A DNA stretch of 64,000 nt from an uncultured Bacteroidales bacterium (lineage in GTDB: Bacteria > Bacteroidota > Bacteroidia > Bacteroidales > UBA932). The notes under the pieces were generated by a model that did no database searches, was not told where the DNA came from, and was given only the letters and a program-made list of their open reading frames with translations. Positions 7,637 to 16,167 of the stretch are shown here, in pieces (positions within the stretch are counted from its first letter, which is position 1; every line of letters begins with the position of its first letter). The stretch spans positions 1-64,000 of the forward strand of contig CAMKAJ010000006.1 in the NCBI GenBank assembly GCA_946410455.1. Direction: 5' to 3'. The position numbers and the translations under genes were made by a program.

Positions 7637-8970
7637 ACGCCACCCTTTCCGAACACCTTGTCCATCAGCTCGTCGTAGAAGCAGCCGCGCTTTGCAAGGT
7701 CGAGCAGATTGATTCTCCAGCGCATCAGCTGCACGTAATCGGTAATCTTGCGCAACTCCTCGCGGGTGGCGCCAATCTCCTCGGGAGTCGTAGGCGCACC
7801 GGCGCGCTTGAACATATCGCGCATCTTCTCGAAGCTCCATACCTGCGCCTGCAGCTTTGCCTTGAGCTCGGGCCAGTTGTCCTTAACCTTCTGAAGCTGA
7901 ACGCGAACCTCCTCCTTGGGTTGCCACTTCTTGGTAATTTCTTCGTATCCGAGGGTGGGCACCGGGAAGTCGGCATAGATGCGTTTTGCCCTCTCCTGCT
8001 CCTCCTCAAGGCTGGGCCATGCCTCCACGCACTTGTCCACGTCGAGCTTGCTCAGGTCCATCTGGAACAGGGCGTCAAAGAAGGCGCAAAGGGTAAGCTC
8101 GCCTATTGCAACCTGGAAGCCGTGGCTCACCGGGCGGCCGTTGTTGGTATGATGGGTCATGTCCCAATAGTGGCCGTAGAGGTGCTCCGCGCAGGAGGCG
8201 GGACGGCTGGAGCCGGCGACCTCCATTCCTATGCCTGCAAGACTGAGGCCCAGAAAGAGCTTCTCGATGGCCTCGGGTTTGCCGTTGCGCACGCCCTCAG
8301 GGTCGTCGAGCATGTCTTTGAGCGAATCCTGGGTGATGTGCCAGCTGGGCGGATCGATGGGCTCGGTGCCAAAGAGGTCGGCTATCATCCACTCGGCGCC
8401 GGAAGTAACCTTGGCGGCGAGGTCTGCATATCCGGCTGCGCTAAGGAACCAGGGAGCGGAACCCAGCACCTTGGAATCTGCCACGATTACCAGAGGAGCG
8501 TTGGACTTGATGTTAATCTTGGCGCCGCGCTCGTCGTTCACAATGGCGGAAGATGAGGTGTAACCATCTACGGATGCGGTAGTTGCAACACAGATGTACT
8601 GTCTGTCATGACGCTTGGAGCCAAGCTTGGCAAGGTCGTTGATCACACCAGCACCCACGGCGATGAAGATGCCGTCCGGCTCGTCCTCAAGCACCTTATC
8701 TACCATCTCCACATATTTCCAGTCCGGGTGGAAACGATCGTCGGTAATAAGGAAGGTGGTTGCGGGGACGCCAGCCTTCGCCAGTTCGTAGAAGACCTGC
8801 TCGCCGGCTACTTTCCAGGTGATTTTATCTGCGAAGACAATTGCCTTCTTGCCGGGGAAAAACTTGTTGAAGAGACCGGGAACGCGGTCCAGGATGTTCT
8901 CTCCAAATTCCAGTGCCTTGGTTGCCACAGACACCTTCAGCGCTTGCTCAATGACTTTTTGAGTATCCAT
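7621..8970 (-). CDS. sn-Glycerol-1-phosphate dehydrogenase family protein (AraM-like)
   Basis: Iron-containing alcohol dehydrogenase fold, 449 aa, resembling AraM/EgsA, which reduce dihydroxyacetone phosphate to sn-glycerol-1-phosphate with NAD(P)H. Seen: nucleotide-binding 'AVGAGVINDLAKLG', 'VATTASVDGYTSSSAIV', and the metal-binding region 'SSRPASCAEHLYGHYWDM...VSHGFQVAIG'. The C-terminal extension makes it longer than Bacillus AraM. It precedes and overlaps the KbaZ-like gene, suggesting one operon from the TAATTTTG promoter at 9031-9038. The substrate may be another polyol phosphate; the stereochemistry cannot be read from sequence. Confidence 0.85.
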   Translation of the reverse strand: MDTQKVIEQALKVSVATKALEFGENILDRVPGLFNKFFPGKKAIVFADKITWKVAGEQVFYELAKAGVPATTFLITDDRFHPDWKYVEMVDKVLEDEPDGIFIAVGAGVINDLAKLGSKRHDRQYICVATTASVDGYTSSSAIVNDERGAKINIKSNAPLVIVADSKVLGSAPWFLSAAGYADLAAKVTSGAEWMIADLFGTEPIDPPSWHITQDSLKDMLDDPEGVRNGKPEAIEKLFLGLSLAGIGMEVAGSSRPASCAEHLYGHYWDMTHHTNNGRPVSHGFQVAIGELTLCAFFDALFQMDLSKLDVDKCVEAWPSLEEEQERAKRIYADFPVPTLGYEEITKKWQPKEEVRVQLQKVKDNWPELKAKLQAQVWSFEKMRDMFKRAGAPTTPEEIGATREELRKITDYVQLMRWRINLLDLAKRGCFYDELMDKVFGKGGVWEIK

Positions 8971-9030
8971 TGTATTTGGTATTTGATTTCATTTCCGAAC
9001 CCTAAAATTAGCATTTTTTCTCGTTTTCCC

Positions 9031-9038
9031 CAAAATTA
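9031..9038 (-). promoter_or_regulatory. Predicted -7 element for the G1P dehydrogenase/KbaZ operon
   Basis: Minus-strand TAATTTTG, about 60 nt before the start. Only 3 bp separate it from the plus-strand TATCTTTG of tRNA-Gln, so the two promoters probably cannot be occupied together. Confidence 0.55.
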
Positions 9039-9041
9039 TCT

Positions 9042-9049
9042 TATCTTTG
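9042..9049 (+). promoter_or_regulatory. Predicted -7 element for tRNA-Gln
   Basis: TATCTTTG lies 10 nt before the tRNA 5' end, matching TAnnTTTG. Confidence 0.65.
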
Positions 9050-9059
9050 CATCCGGAAT

Positions 9060-9130
9060 TGAGGTATGGTGTAATGGTAGCACTACAGATTTTGGTTCTG
9101 TCTGCCCAGGTTCGAATCCTGGTACCTCAA
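9060..9130 (+). tRNA. tRNA-Gln (anticodon TTG)
   Basis: 71-nt cloverleaf: acceptor TGAGGTA/TACCTCA, anticodon stem ACAGA/TCTGT with loop TTTTGGT giving anticodon TTG, T-arm with GGTTCGAATCC. CCA is not fully encoded. The convergent acyltransferase ORF reads into the opposite strand of this tRNA. Confidence 0.97.
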
Positions 9131-10129
9131 CAGCTTAATCCAGTCGTAGAAGAGGGTGTAGGAGAAGCAGTAGAGGATGAGAAGGGCGCTGGCGGCGAGC
9201 GGGGTGAAGATGAGGAACAGGGCTACGGCCAATATTACAAAGAACAGTGGATAGCCGACCAGGCGCAGCAGAAACCTTACAGAGTTGCTGAAGGCCTTGT
9301 CTTTAATCTTGAAATGGCAGATACACTCCGCTATGCCCCATAGAGGGAGAGATAGCAGGGCGCAAAGCAGGAAGAGCGGAGAAGAAACTACCGCCGCCGG
9401 AATCTCCCACCAGCGCTTCTTGCGCGGCGGCCTCAATTCCGCAAGCCGCGCCTCGTAATTCTCATCATCGGGTATACACAAAAACAGCTCGGAAATCCTG
9501 CGACGCATCTCCGCACTTAGAGCATCGTAAAGATCAGGCTTAGACAGATCGGCATGCTCCGCCACAAAACGATTAACGTCTATAGGTTCCCCGTAACGCA
9601 GGGTGCAAGTGCCCTGATAATTAAAGAAATCGCTGTAATCCAGGCCGGCCGGGACAATGCACGTGGGCTGCTCCAGGGCATTTTTCAGGGCAATGCGCAC
9701 CACTCCTTTATGAATCGGAAGCAGCGAGTACATAGGCCGGTGCCGCCCCTCCGGGAAGATGCAGAAAGGCACATCGTGATGCAGCACGTCCAGGATTACC
9801 GGAATAATCTCCAGGTTCTGCGCCACGCTCCGGAGCCCGTCGCGCTTACGGGCAATCGGCACTATTCTCAAGAAATGTAGCACCTTAGCAGCCACAGGAT
9901 TATTGAAAATATCTGCCCGCGCACCAAAGACCGTGGGTTCCCGGCGGCTCTGGAGCACCACCAGGGCATCCATGAGTGTATTGCAATGATTGGGCGCAAT
10001 AATCACCGCTCTGCCGTCGTCTGGCAAAGCCCCCTCGACCTTCAGCTCGGAAAAACTCCTTTTAACACACCAATCTACCCAGTGGCGTAAAAAGGAATAC
10101 CATTTATTATTACCCCAAAGTTCACTCAT
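9083..10129 (-). CDS. Lysophospholipid (1-acyl-glycerol-3-phosphate) acyltransferase
   Basis: Membrane-associated PlsC-type acyltransferase of phospholipid synthesis. The acceptor motif 'NHCNTLMDA' (NHx5D, as in Bacteroidetes relatives) and 'FPEGRHRP' are present, with 'IVPIARKRDG' between them. Two hydrophobic segments near the C-terminus ('PLFLLCALLSLPLWG' and 'YPLFFVILAVALFLIF') should anchor it. Start is uncertain: ATG 10129 (MSELWGN) or 10153. Oddity: the last 15 or so codons, '...RYQDSNLGRQNQNL', are translated from the antisense strand of tRNA-Gln, so the native stop may have been lost or moved. Confidence 0.88.
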   Translation of the reverse strand: MSELWGNNKWYSFLRHWVDWCVKRSFSELKVEGALPDDGRAVIIAPNHCNTLMDALVVLQSRREPTVFGARADIFNNPVAAKVLHFLRIVPIARKRDGLRSVAQNLEIIPVILDVLHHDVPFCIFPEGRHRPMYSLLPIHKGVVRIALKNALEQPTCIVPAGLDYSDFFNYQGTCTLRYGEPIDVNRFVAEHADLSKPDLYDALSAEMRRRISELFLCIPDDENYEARLAELRPPRKKRWWEIPAAVVSSPLFLLCALLSLPLWGIAECICHFKIKDKAFSNSVRFLLRLVGYPLFFVILAVALFLIFTPLAASALLILYCFSYTLFYDWIKLLRYQDSNLGRQNQNL

Positions 10130-10181
10130 CTGATACACGCAGAATTTTCCCAAATGTAATCAAAAATTCCGTAAAACTCCC

Positions 10182-11981
10182 CTACTTATGTTTCTTGAAG
10201 AACTGCGATTTCTGCGCTTTCTTACGCTCGGGATCGCGCTCCACGAACACCGGCTTCATGGTGCGAGGGTCTATGCCGCTGTAGAACATTACGCTCGAGG
10301 TTGTCATAGGCGTGGGCATAAAATCCTGCACCTGGTCCATCCATATGCCCTTCAGTGCCGGATGGTGCGCAAGGTCCTGCATGTCGCGCAGGGTGCACCC
10401 GGGGTGCGAAGAGATGAAGTACGGCACCAGCTCAACATGGGTTCCGTGGCGGCGGTTGATGCCGTCGAACTCCTTGCGCAGCCGCTCGAAGAGGCGGAAC
10501 GACGGCTTGGCCATATAGTCCAGCACCTTGTCCGACGTGTGCTCAGGTGCCACTTTCATGCGCCCGGATGTATGCTTGAGCATCACGGTCTCCAGGTAGG
10601 GGCAGGAGCTCTTGTCCACAAAGCCCTTCTCGTCCAGGAAGAGGTCGTAGCGGATGCCGCTGCCGATGTATGAATGGCGCACGCCCTTTACGGAATCTAT
10701 GCGCTCGTAGAGACGCAGCAGGCGCTCGTGGGAACGGTCGAGGTTGACGCACGGCGCCGGGTAGAGGCATGATTTGCGGCGGCAAAGCTCGCAACGCTGC
10801 GGGTCCATGCCTGTCATGCCGTACATGTTGGCCGTGGGCGCGCCCACATCGGAAATGTTGCCGTGGAATTCGGGCATGGCAGCGAGCTTGCGTACCTCTT
10901 TGAGTATGCTTTCCTCGCTGCGACTCTGGATGAATTTGCCTTGATGTGCGGCGATTGTGCAGAAGTTGCAGCCGCCGAAGCAGCCCCGGTGCGTGATGAT
11001 GCTGTCTTTGATCATGTCGTACGCAGGGATGCGTTTGCCTTTATATCGGGGGTGCGGGAGTTTGGTGAACGGGAGGTCCCAGAAGGAGTCCATTTCTTCC
11101 GTCGTGGAGGGCTCGCAGGTGGGATTCACCTGCACGTACCCGTCCCCTGCCGGTTCTATCAGCACCGGCGGGTGCAGCATGTTGGCGTAGATCTCGATAT
11201 GATGGAAATTCTCTGCAAACGCCCGTTTATCTTTGCAGCACTCCTCGTACGAATGTAGCACAAACAGCTGTGCTGACTGTTTCGCTTCGCAGGGGGTTTC
11301 GGGGGGTACGCCCCCCGTCCCCTGGGGGTGCAGGGGGATAGTAGATGGCGTTTTTCCGGTTCGGAAAAACGCCATCTGTGGCAGCTGCTCAATCTGGCGT
11401 CGCAACCACCCACGCTCGATAGCGCGAGTAAGAGCTAGCATCGGCTTCTCACCCATGCCGTAACAGAGCCAGTCGGCGCCGGAGTCGACGAGGATGGAGG
11501 GCATGAGGCGGTCGTCCCAGTAGTCGTAATGGGTGAGGCGGCGGAGCGAGGCCTCCACACCGCCGATAACCACCGGCACGTCGGGCCATAACTCCTTGAG
11601 TATCTTGCAGTAAACCGTTACGGCACGGTCTGGGCGGGCGCCGGCGCGACCCTCGGGGGTGTAGGCATCGTCGTGCCGCAGGCGCTTGGCTGCGGTGTAA
11701 TGATTGACCATGGAGTCCATAGCCCCGGCGTTCACGGCAAAATACAAGCGCGGCCGACCGAGCTTACGGAAGTCGCGCAAATCGTCGCGCCAATTGGGCT
11801 GAGGCACCACAGCCACGCGGTAGCCCTGCTTCTGCAGCCAGCGGCTGATGCACGCCGTACCGAAACTCGGATGGTCCACAAAAGCGTCGCCGGTAAAGAA
11901 AATGACGTCTATGTAGTCCCAGCCGAGAGCCTGCACCTCCTTGGCGGAGGTAGGGAACATATAGTTCTGCTCGGGCGTCAC
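10182..11981 (-). CDS. YgiQ family radical SAM protein with an in-frame palindromic insertion
   Basis: Radical SAM/DUF3362-type protein of 599 aa; biochemical role unknown in the family. The 4Fe-4S motif is 'CFGGCNFC', preceded by a B12-binding-like N-terminal domain and 'VVIGGVEASLRRLTHYDYW'. Between the native 'QMAFF' and 'LFVLHSYEECC' there is an extra segment of about 31 residues (RTGKTPSTIPLHPQGTGGVP...) encoded by the repeat element at 11281-11377, yet the frame stays open. The start overlaps the argS stop in ATGA, so it is translationally coupled to rpoD-argS. Confidence 0.92.
   Translation of the reverse strand: MTPEQNYMFPTSAKEVQALGWDYIDVIFFTGDAFVDHPSFGTACISRWLQKQGYRVAVVPQPNWRDDLRDFRKLGRPRLYFAVNAGAMDSMVNHYTAAKRLRHDDAYTPEGRAGARPDRAVTVYCKILKELWPDVPVVIGGVEASLRRLTHYDYWDDRLMPSILVDSGADWLCYGMGEKPMLALTRAIERGWLRRQIEQLPQMAFFRTGKTPSTIPLHPQGTGGVPPETPCEAKQSAQLFVLHSYEECCKDKRAFAENFHHIEIYANMLHPPVLIEPAGDGYVQVNPTCEPSTTEEMDSFWDLPFTKLPHPRYKGKRIPAYDMIKDSIITHRGCFGGCNFCTIAAHQGKFIQSRSEESILKEVRKLAAMPEFHGNISDVGAPTANMYGMTGMDPQRCELCRRKSCLYPAPCVNLDRSHERLLRLYERIDSVKGVRHSYIGSGIRYDLFLDEKGFVDKSSCPYLETVMLKHTSGRMKVAPEHTSDKVLDYMAKPSFRLFERLRKEFDGINRRHGTHVELVPYFISSHPGCTLRDMQDLAHHPALKGIWMDQVQDFMPTPMTTSSVMFYSGIDPRTMKPVFVERDPERKKAQKSQFFKKHK
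11281..11377 (-). repeat. GC-rich palindromic element inserted in-frame in ygiQ (copy A)
   Basis: On the gene strand, AGATGGCGTTTTTCCG is followed after AAC by its perfect reverse complement (16-bp arms, 11343-11358 and 11362-11377). Then comes a core: ACTATCCCCCTGCA, CCCCCAGGGG, and a second hairpin CGGGGGG/CCCCCCG, ending GAAACCCCCTGCG. The first palindrome arm is native coding sequence (Gln-Met-Ala-Phe-Phe); the second is its mirror. The core aligns with the element after tRNA-Pro at 63482-63555, including hairpin-preserving base changes. Confidence 0.8.
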
Positions 11982-13708
11982 ATCCGTTCGGGAAGATCGA
12001 TTCCAAGTACTCCCATGGCCTTGCGAAGCGTGCAGGCGAGGGTATCGATAAGAGCTAGCCGCATGCTCAGAAGCGCCTTGTCGGGCTCCTTGAGAATCTG
12101 AGTCTCGTGGTAGTACTGGTTGAACTCCTTGGCGAGATCGTAAGCGAAGTTGGCAATGAGGGCCGGGGAATATGCAGCAGCTGCCTCGGCAACCTTCTGC
12201 GGGTAGAGCGAGAGCAGCTTCACCAGGCGTACCTCCTTGGGACTCAGCACCGCATCTTCTGTCAGAGCGGCACGCACACCGGCCTCGCCCGCCTTGCGCA
12301 GGATGCTGCAGATACGCGCGTGGGTATACTGTATGAACGGACCGGTGTTGCCGTTGAAGTCGATGGACTCCTTGGGGTTGAAGAGCATCTTCTTCTTGGG
12401 ATCCACCTTGAGTATGAAGTACTTAAGGGCGCCGAGGCCTATCATGTGATAGAGACGTTCCTTCTCTTCTTCGGGTATGCCGTCAAGCTTGCCGGACTCC
12501 TCGCTCGTGGCCTTGGCTTCCTGGTACATCTTCTCGATGAGGTCGTCAGCGTCTACCACCGTACCCTCGCGGCTCTTCATCTTGCCCTCGGGCAGCTCCA
12601 CCATGCCGTAGCTGAGGTGGAAAATCTGCTCCGCCCAGTCGAAACCGAGCTTGGCCAGCACGAGCTTGAGCACCTGGAAATGGTAATTCTGCTCATCTCC
12701 AACCACATACACGTGCGAGTCGAGCTTGTACTCGGCAAAGCGTCGCTCCGCCGTACCAAGGTCTTGCGTCATGTAAACCGAGGTGCCGTCTGAGCGCAGC
12801 AGCAGCTTGCGGTCGAGCCCGTCGGCGGTGAGGTCGCACCACACGGAGCCGTCGGGATCCTTCACGAAGACACCCATGTCGAGCCCCTTCTGCACGAGCT
12901 CCTTGCCCAGCAGATAAGTGTCGTGCTCGTAGTACGTACGGTCGAAAGTGATGCCGAGTGCCTTGTAGGTCTGCGCAAATCCGTCGAACACCCAGCCGTT
13001 CATCATCTCCCAGAGAGCGCGCACCTGAGGGTCGCCTTCTTCCCACTGCACCAGCATCTTATGCACGTCGTCTATCACCTCGGGATGCTCCTTTTCGAGC
13101 TTTGCGTAGGCCACATAGCAGTCGCCCACCAGGTGGTCGCCCTTGATGCCGGTGCTCTCCGGGGTAGCCCCGTCGAAGAGCTTCTCCCAGGCGTACATGC
13201 TCTTGCAGATGTGCACGCCACGGTCGTTCACCAGCGTAGCCTTGATAACCTCGTCGCCTGCTGCCTTGAGAAGGCGCGACACGCTGTCGCCCAGCAGGTT
13301 ATTGCGAATGTGCCCGAGGTGCAGGGGCTTGTTGGTATTTGGAGAAGAGAACTCCACCATCACGCGGCGGCCGGTCTGCGGAAGCTGGCCAAAACTGGCG
13401 TCAGCTATTATCTCTTGCAGACTCTCGCGCCAGTAGATATTGCTGAGGCTGAGGTTCAGGAAACCCTGCACGGCGTTGAAGCCGCTGATTTCCGGGCAAT
13501 TGGCCGTGAGCCACTCCCCTATTGCCTGGGCCGTAACGGGCGGCGCCTGACGGGAAATCTTAAGAAGCGGGAAGACGACCAGAGTGTAGTCGCCTTCGAA
13601 GTCTTTGCGGGTCACGCCCACCTGCATGATGCCTGCGGGGACGTCGGTTCCGTAGAGTGCCTTTACGGCTTCTACGGCCTTCCCCGCTATAAATTGCTCT
13701 GTAGTCAT
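11978..13708 (-). CDS. argS: Arginyl-tRNA synthetase
   Basis: Class Ia aminoacyl-tRNA synthetase charging tRNA-Arg, 576 aa. The HIGH-type motif is 'NKPLHLGHIRNN', with upstream 'VEFSSPNT'; the second signature is 'GKMKSREGTVV'. The C-terminal DALR anticodon-binding domain runs through 'YYHETQILKEPDKALLSMRLALI'. The start forms TAATG with the rpoD stop and the stop forms ATGA with ygiQ, indicating a coupled three-gene operon rpoD-argS-ygiQ. Confidence 0.97.
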   Translation of the reverse strand: MTTEQFIAGKAVEAVKALYGTDVPAGIMQVGVTRKDFEGDYTLVVFPLLKISRQAPPVTAQAIGEWLTANCPEISGFNAVQGFLNLSLSNIYWRESLQEIIADASFGQLPQTGRRVMVEFSSPNTNKPLHLGHIRNNLLGDSVSRLLKAAGDEVIKATLVNDRGVHICKSMYAWEKLFDGATPESTGIKGDHLVGDCYVAYAKLEKEHPEVIDDVHKMLVQWEEGDPQVRALWEMMNGWVFDGFAQTYKALGITFDRTYYEHDTYLLGKELVQKGLDMGVFVKDPDGSVWCDLTADGLDRKLLLRSDGTSVYMTQDLGTAERRFAEYKLDSHVYVVGDEQNYHFQVLKLVLAKLGFDWAEQIFHLSYGMVELPEGKMKSREGTVVDADDLIEKMYQEAKATSEESGKLDGIPEEEKERLYHMIGLGALKYFILKVDPKKKMLFNPKESIDFNGNTGPFIQYTHARICSILRKAGEAGVRAALTEDAVLSPKEVRLVKLLSLYPQKVAEAAAAYSPALIANFAYDLAKEFNQYYHETQILKEPDKALLSMRLALIDTLACTLRKAMGVLGIDLPERM

Positions 13709-14568
13709 TAGCCGAGGTAAGATTTGAGGAGTTTGCTGGCAGAGGGTTTCTTGAGCTTGCGGATGGCCTTCTCTTTAATCTGGCGCACGCGCTCGCGTGT
13801 GAGGTCGAGCCGCTCGCCAATCTCTTCCAGGGTCATCTCCTGGCAGCCGATTCCGAAGAAGCTCTTGATGATTTCGCGCTCGCGGGGAGTGAGAATCTGG
13901 AGAGAACGCTCGATTTCTGTGCTGAGCGACTCATTGGTGAGACCCTTGTCGGCCATAGGAGAATCGTCGTTGGGGAGGATGTCCAGCAACGAGTTGTCTT
14001 CGCCCTCCACGAAGGGATCGTCCACGCTGACGTGGCGGCCGGATACGCGCAGAGTGTCGGCTATCTTGTCCTTGGGGACGTCTATCATCTCGGAGAGTTC
14101 CTCCGCAGACGGCTGGCGCTCGTTTTCCTGCTCAAACTTACCCAGGGCCTTGTTTATCTTGTTGAGCGAGCCCACCTGATTGAGGGGCAGACGCACAATA
14201 CGGCTCTGCTCGGCAAGGGCCTGGAGTATGCTCTGGCGAATCCACCACACTGCGTAAGAGATGAACTTGAAACCTCTGGTCTCGTCGAACTTCTCGGCGG
14301 CCTTGATGAGGCCGAGATTGCCCTCGTTGATAAGGTCGGGCAGACTGAGACCCTGATTCTGGTACTGCTTGGCCACGGAGACCACGAAACGGAGGTTTGC
14401 ACGGGTGAGTTTCTCGAGTGCGGCCTGGTCGCCCTTGCGTATGCGCTGGGCCAGTTCTACTTCTTCTTCCGGACTCACAAGTTCCTCACGACCAATCTCT
14501 TGCAGGTATTTGTCCAACGAAGCGCTCTCGCGGTTAGTAATGGACTTTGTAATCTTTAACTGACGCAT
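13708..14568 (-). CDS. rpoD: Primary RNA polymerase sigma factor (RpoD/SigA)
   Basis: Housekeeping sigma factor of the short Bacteroidetes type, 286 aa. Region 1.2 '[24 protein letters not shown]', region 2 '[29 protein letters not shown]' with '[15 protein letters not shown]', region 3 '[19 protein letters not shown]', and region 4 '[25 protein letters not shown]'. No acidic region 1.1, as expected for this phylum. It should recognise the TTTG/TAnnTTTG promoters seen throughout the window. No clear promoter is visible in the 78 nt upstream, where the htrA terminator sits. Confidence 0.97.
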   Translation of the reverse strand: MRQLKITKSITNRESASLDKYLQEIGREELVSPEEEVELAQRIRKGDQAALEKLTRANLRFVVSVAKQYQNQGLSLPDLINEGNLGLIKAAEKFDETRGFKFISYAVWWIRQSILQALAEQSRIVRLPLNQVGSLNKINKALGKFEQENERQPSAEELSEMIDVPKDKIADTLRVSGRHVSVDDPFVEGEDNSLLDILPNDDSPMADKGLTNESLSTEIERSLQILTPREREIIKSFFGIGCQEMTLEEIGERLDLTRERVRQIKEKAIRKLKKPSASKLLKSYLG

Positions 14569-14595
14569 AATTTATTCGTTGTACCATATATACGG

Positions 14596-14634
14596 AAAAT
14601 TCCGCCGCAAGTTTCACGCTTGCAGCGGAATTTT
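14596..14634 (-). terminator. Intrinsic terminator after htrA
   Basis: AAAATTCCGC and GCGGAATTTT, extended by CAAG/CTTG with one bulge, form a long hairpin between the htrA stop and rpoD. The flanking A/T stretches give a U-tract on the minus strand. Confidence 0.75.
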
Positions 14635-14646
14635 GTAAACATGTTT

Positions 14647-16065
14647 TTATTCCTCCTTACCGAAAGCAAAGTAGCCCTGGCGGCCGGTAGAAGTCACGCC
14701 CTCTATCACGATGCTGCGGCGTGCCTTCTTGGCTATGTCTATGACATCCTGAGGCTTGCTGACTTTCTGGTCGTTCACGAATTTAATCACGAATCCGTCC
14801 TCGCCGCCGGCCTGTGCAAGCTTTCCGCTGCCGGCGCTCAGAATCTCTACACCCTTCTCTGTCTGGCCTATCCTGGCTCCGTAGAAAGCCACGCTGCCAT
14901 CCTCCGAAACGGTGCCCGTAAGCTCAACAGTGCCCTGGAATTCAACAGGAAGCTTGAGCTCCTTGCCCTCGCGCACCACTGTAAGCACCGCCTTGTCGCC
15001 GGGATGGAAGTTGTTCACAACCACCTGCAAGTCGGAAGGAGTAGCAACTACAGTAGAATCGACCATTATGAGCACATCACCCTTCTTGACGCCAGCCTTG
15101 TCGGCCGAGCTGCCCTTGCTTACCTCATTGATATAAACACCCTTAAGAGAAGTAAGACCTGCGTCCTTTGCAATCTTGTCGTTAATGGGAGACATGGTAA
15201 CGCCGAGTTTGGCGCGCTTGACGGAGCCAAAGTCGATAAGGTCGCTCACAACTTTCTTTACGATGTTAGAGGGAACGGCGAAGGAATATCCTGCGTAAGA
15301 ACCTGTAGTAGAGATGATTGCAGTGTTGATTCCAACGAGCTCTCCGGCTTTGTTTACCAGTGCTCCGCCGGAGTTGCCGGGATTCACAGCTGCGTCTGTC
15401 TGGATAAAGGACTCAATCTTGAAGTCGCCCTTGTAGTTAGGCATGGAGCGACCCTTTGCGCTCACGATACCTGCCGTAATAGTAGAACGGAGTTCCTCGC
15501 CCAGAGGAGAGCCAATAGCCAGCACCCACTCGCCGAGGCGGAGCTTGTCGGAGTCTGCAAAGTTGATAGTCGGCAGACCTGCTGCATCAATCTTAATAAG
15601 AGCCACGTCGGTTGCAGGGTCAGTGCCTATAACCGTTGCGTCGTAAGTCCTGTTATTGTTGAGCTGGACCTCTATCTTGGTGGCGTTCTGCACCACGTGA
15701 TTGTTGGTTACGATATAGCCGTCGGGGCGGATAATGACGCCTGAGCCCGCTCCCTGGCGCTCCTGCTCACGGGTCTGGGGCTGCCCCTCATCGCCAAAGA
15801 AGAAACGGAAGAAAGGATCTATCATGTACTGCTGCTGGTACTTCACAGTAACCTTCACATAAACCACTGCTTCCACTGCATGCTCTGCCGCATAGGTAAA
15901 GTCTGGATAGTCAGACAGTGACAAATTGACAGTCTTTACAACCTCTCCCTGCTCATTGTAAACCGTGGTGGATGCCTGCTCGGGAGTCGCTGCCTTCACG
16001 ATTCCATAGGCTGTCAGGCCGCTCAGAAGCACTGACGCCAATACTGTAAATAAATTCTTAGCCAT
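14647..16065 (-). CDS. htrA: Periplasmic serine protease DegP/HtrA (Do family)
   Basis: Envelope quality-control protease, 472 aa. N-terminal signal/anchor 'NLFTVLASVLLSGLTAYGIVKA'. Trypsin-like domain with catalytic His in 'VTNNHVVQNA', Asp in 'DPATDVALIKI' and Ser in 'AAVNPGNSGGALV'. Two PDZ domains follow, with 'KAGVKKGDVLIMVDS' in the first. Monocistronic: terminator downstream, divergent dnaN upstream. A minus-strand TACCTTTTG near 16108 resembles a promoter with one extra base. Confidence 0.95.
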   Translation of the reverse strand: MAKNLFTVLASVLLSGLTAYGIVKAATPEQASTTVYNEQGEVVKTVNLSLSDYPDFTYAAEHAVEAVVYVKVTVKYQQQYMIDPFFRFFFGDEGQPQTREQERQGAGSGVIIRPDGYIVTNNHVVQNATKIEVQLNNNRTYDATVIGTDPATDVALIKIDAAGLPTINFADSDKLRLGEWVLAIGSPLGEELRSTITAGIVSAKGRSMPNYKGDFKIESFIQTDAAVNPGNSGGALVNKAGELVGINTAIISTTGSYAGYSFAVPSNIVKKVVSDLIDFGSVKRAKLGVTMSPINDKIAKDAGLTSLKGVYINEVSKGSSADKAGVKKGDVLIMVDSTVVATPSDLQVVVNNFHPGDKAVLTVVREGKELKLPVEFQGTVELTGTVSEDGSVAFYGARIGQTEKGVEILSAGSGKLAQAGGEDGFVIKFVNDQKVSKPQDVIDIAKKARRSIVIEGVTSTGRQGYFAFGKEE

Positions 16066-16136
16066 ATAATAGTGTTAATTTAATTTTCCGACGGACTAAA
16101 AAGTCAAAAGGTATGCCAAATGTCACGAATATTTAC

Positions 16137-16144
16137 TATTTTTG
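16137..16144 (+). promoter_or_regulatory. Predicted -7 element for dnaN
   Basis: TATTTTTG matches TAnnTTTG, 23 nt before the dnaN ATG. Confidence 0.55.
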
Positions 16145-16167
16145 TGCGAATATAATATAAAGAATGT

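Noticed and set aside
6125-7678. 517-aa plus-strand ORF
   Set aside because: Antisense shadow of the KbaZ-like gene; His/Val-rich composition and no family pattern.
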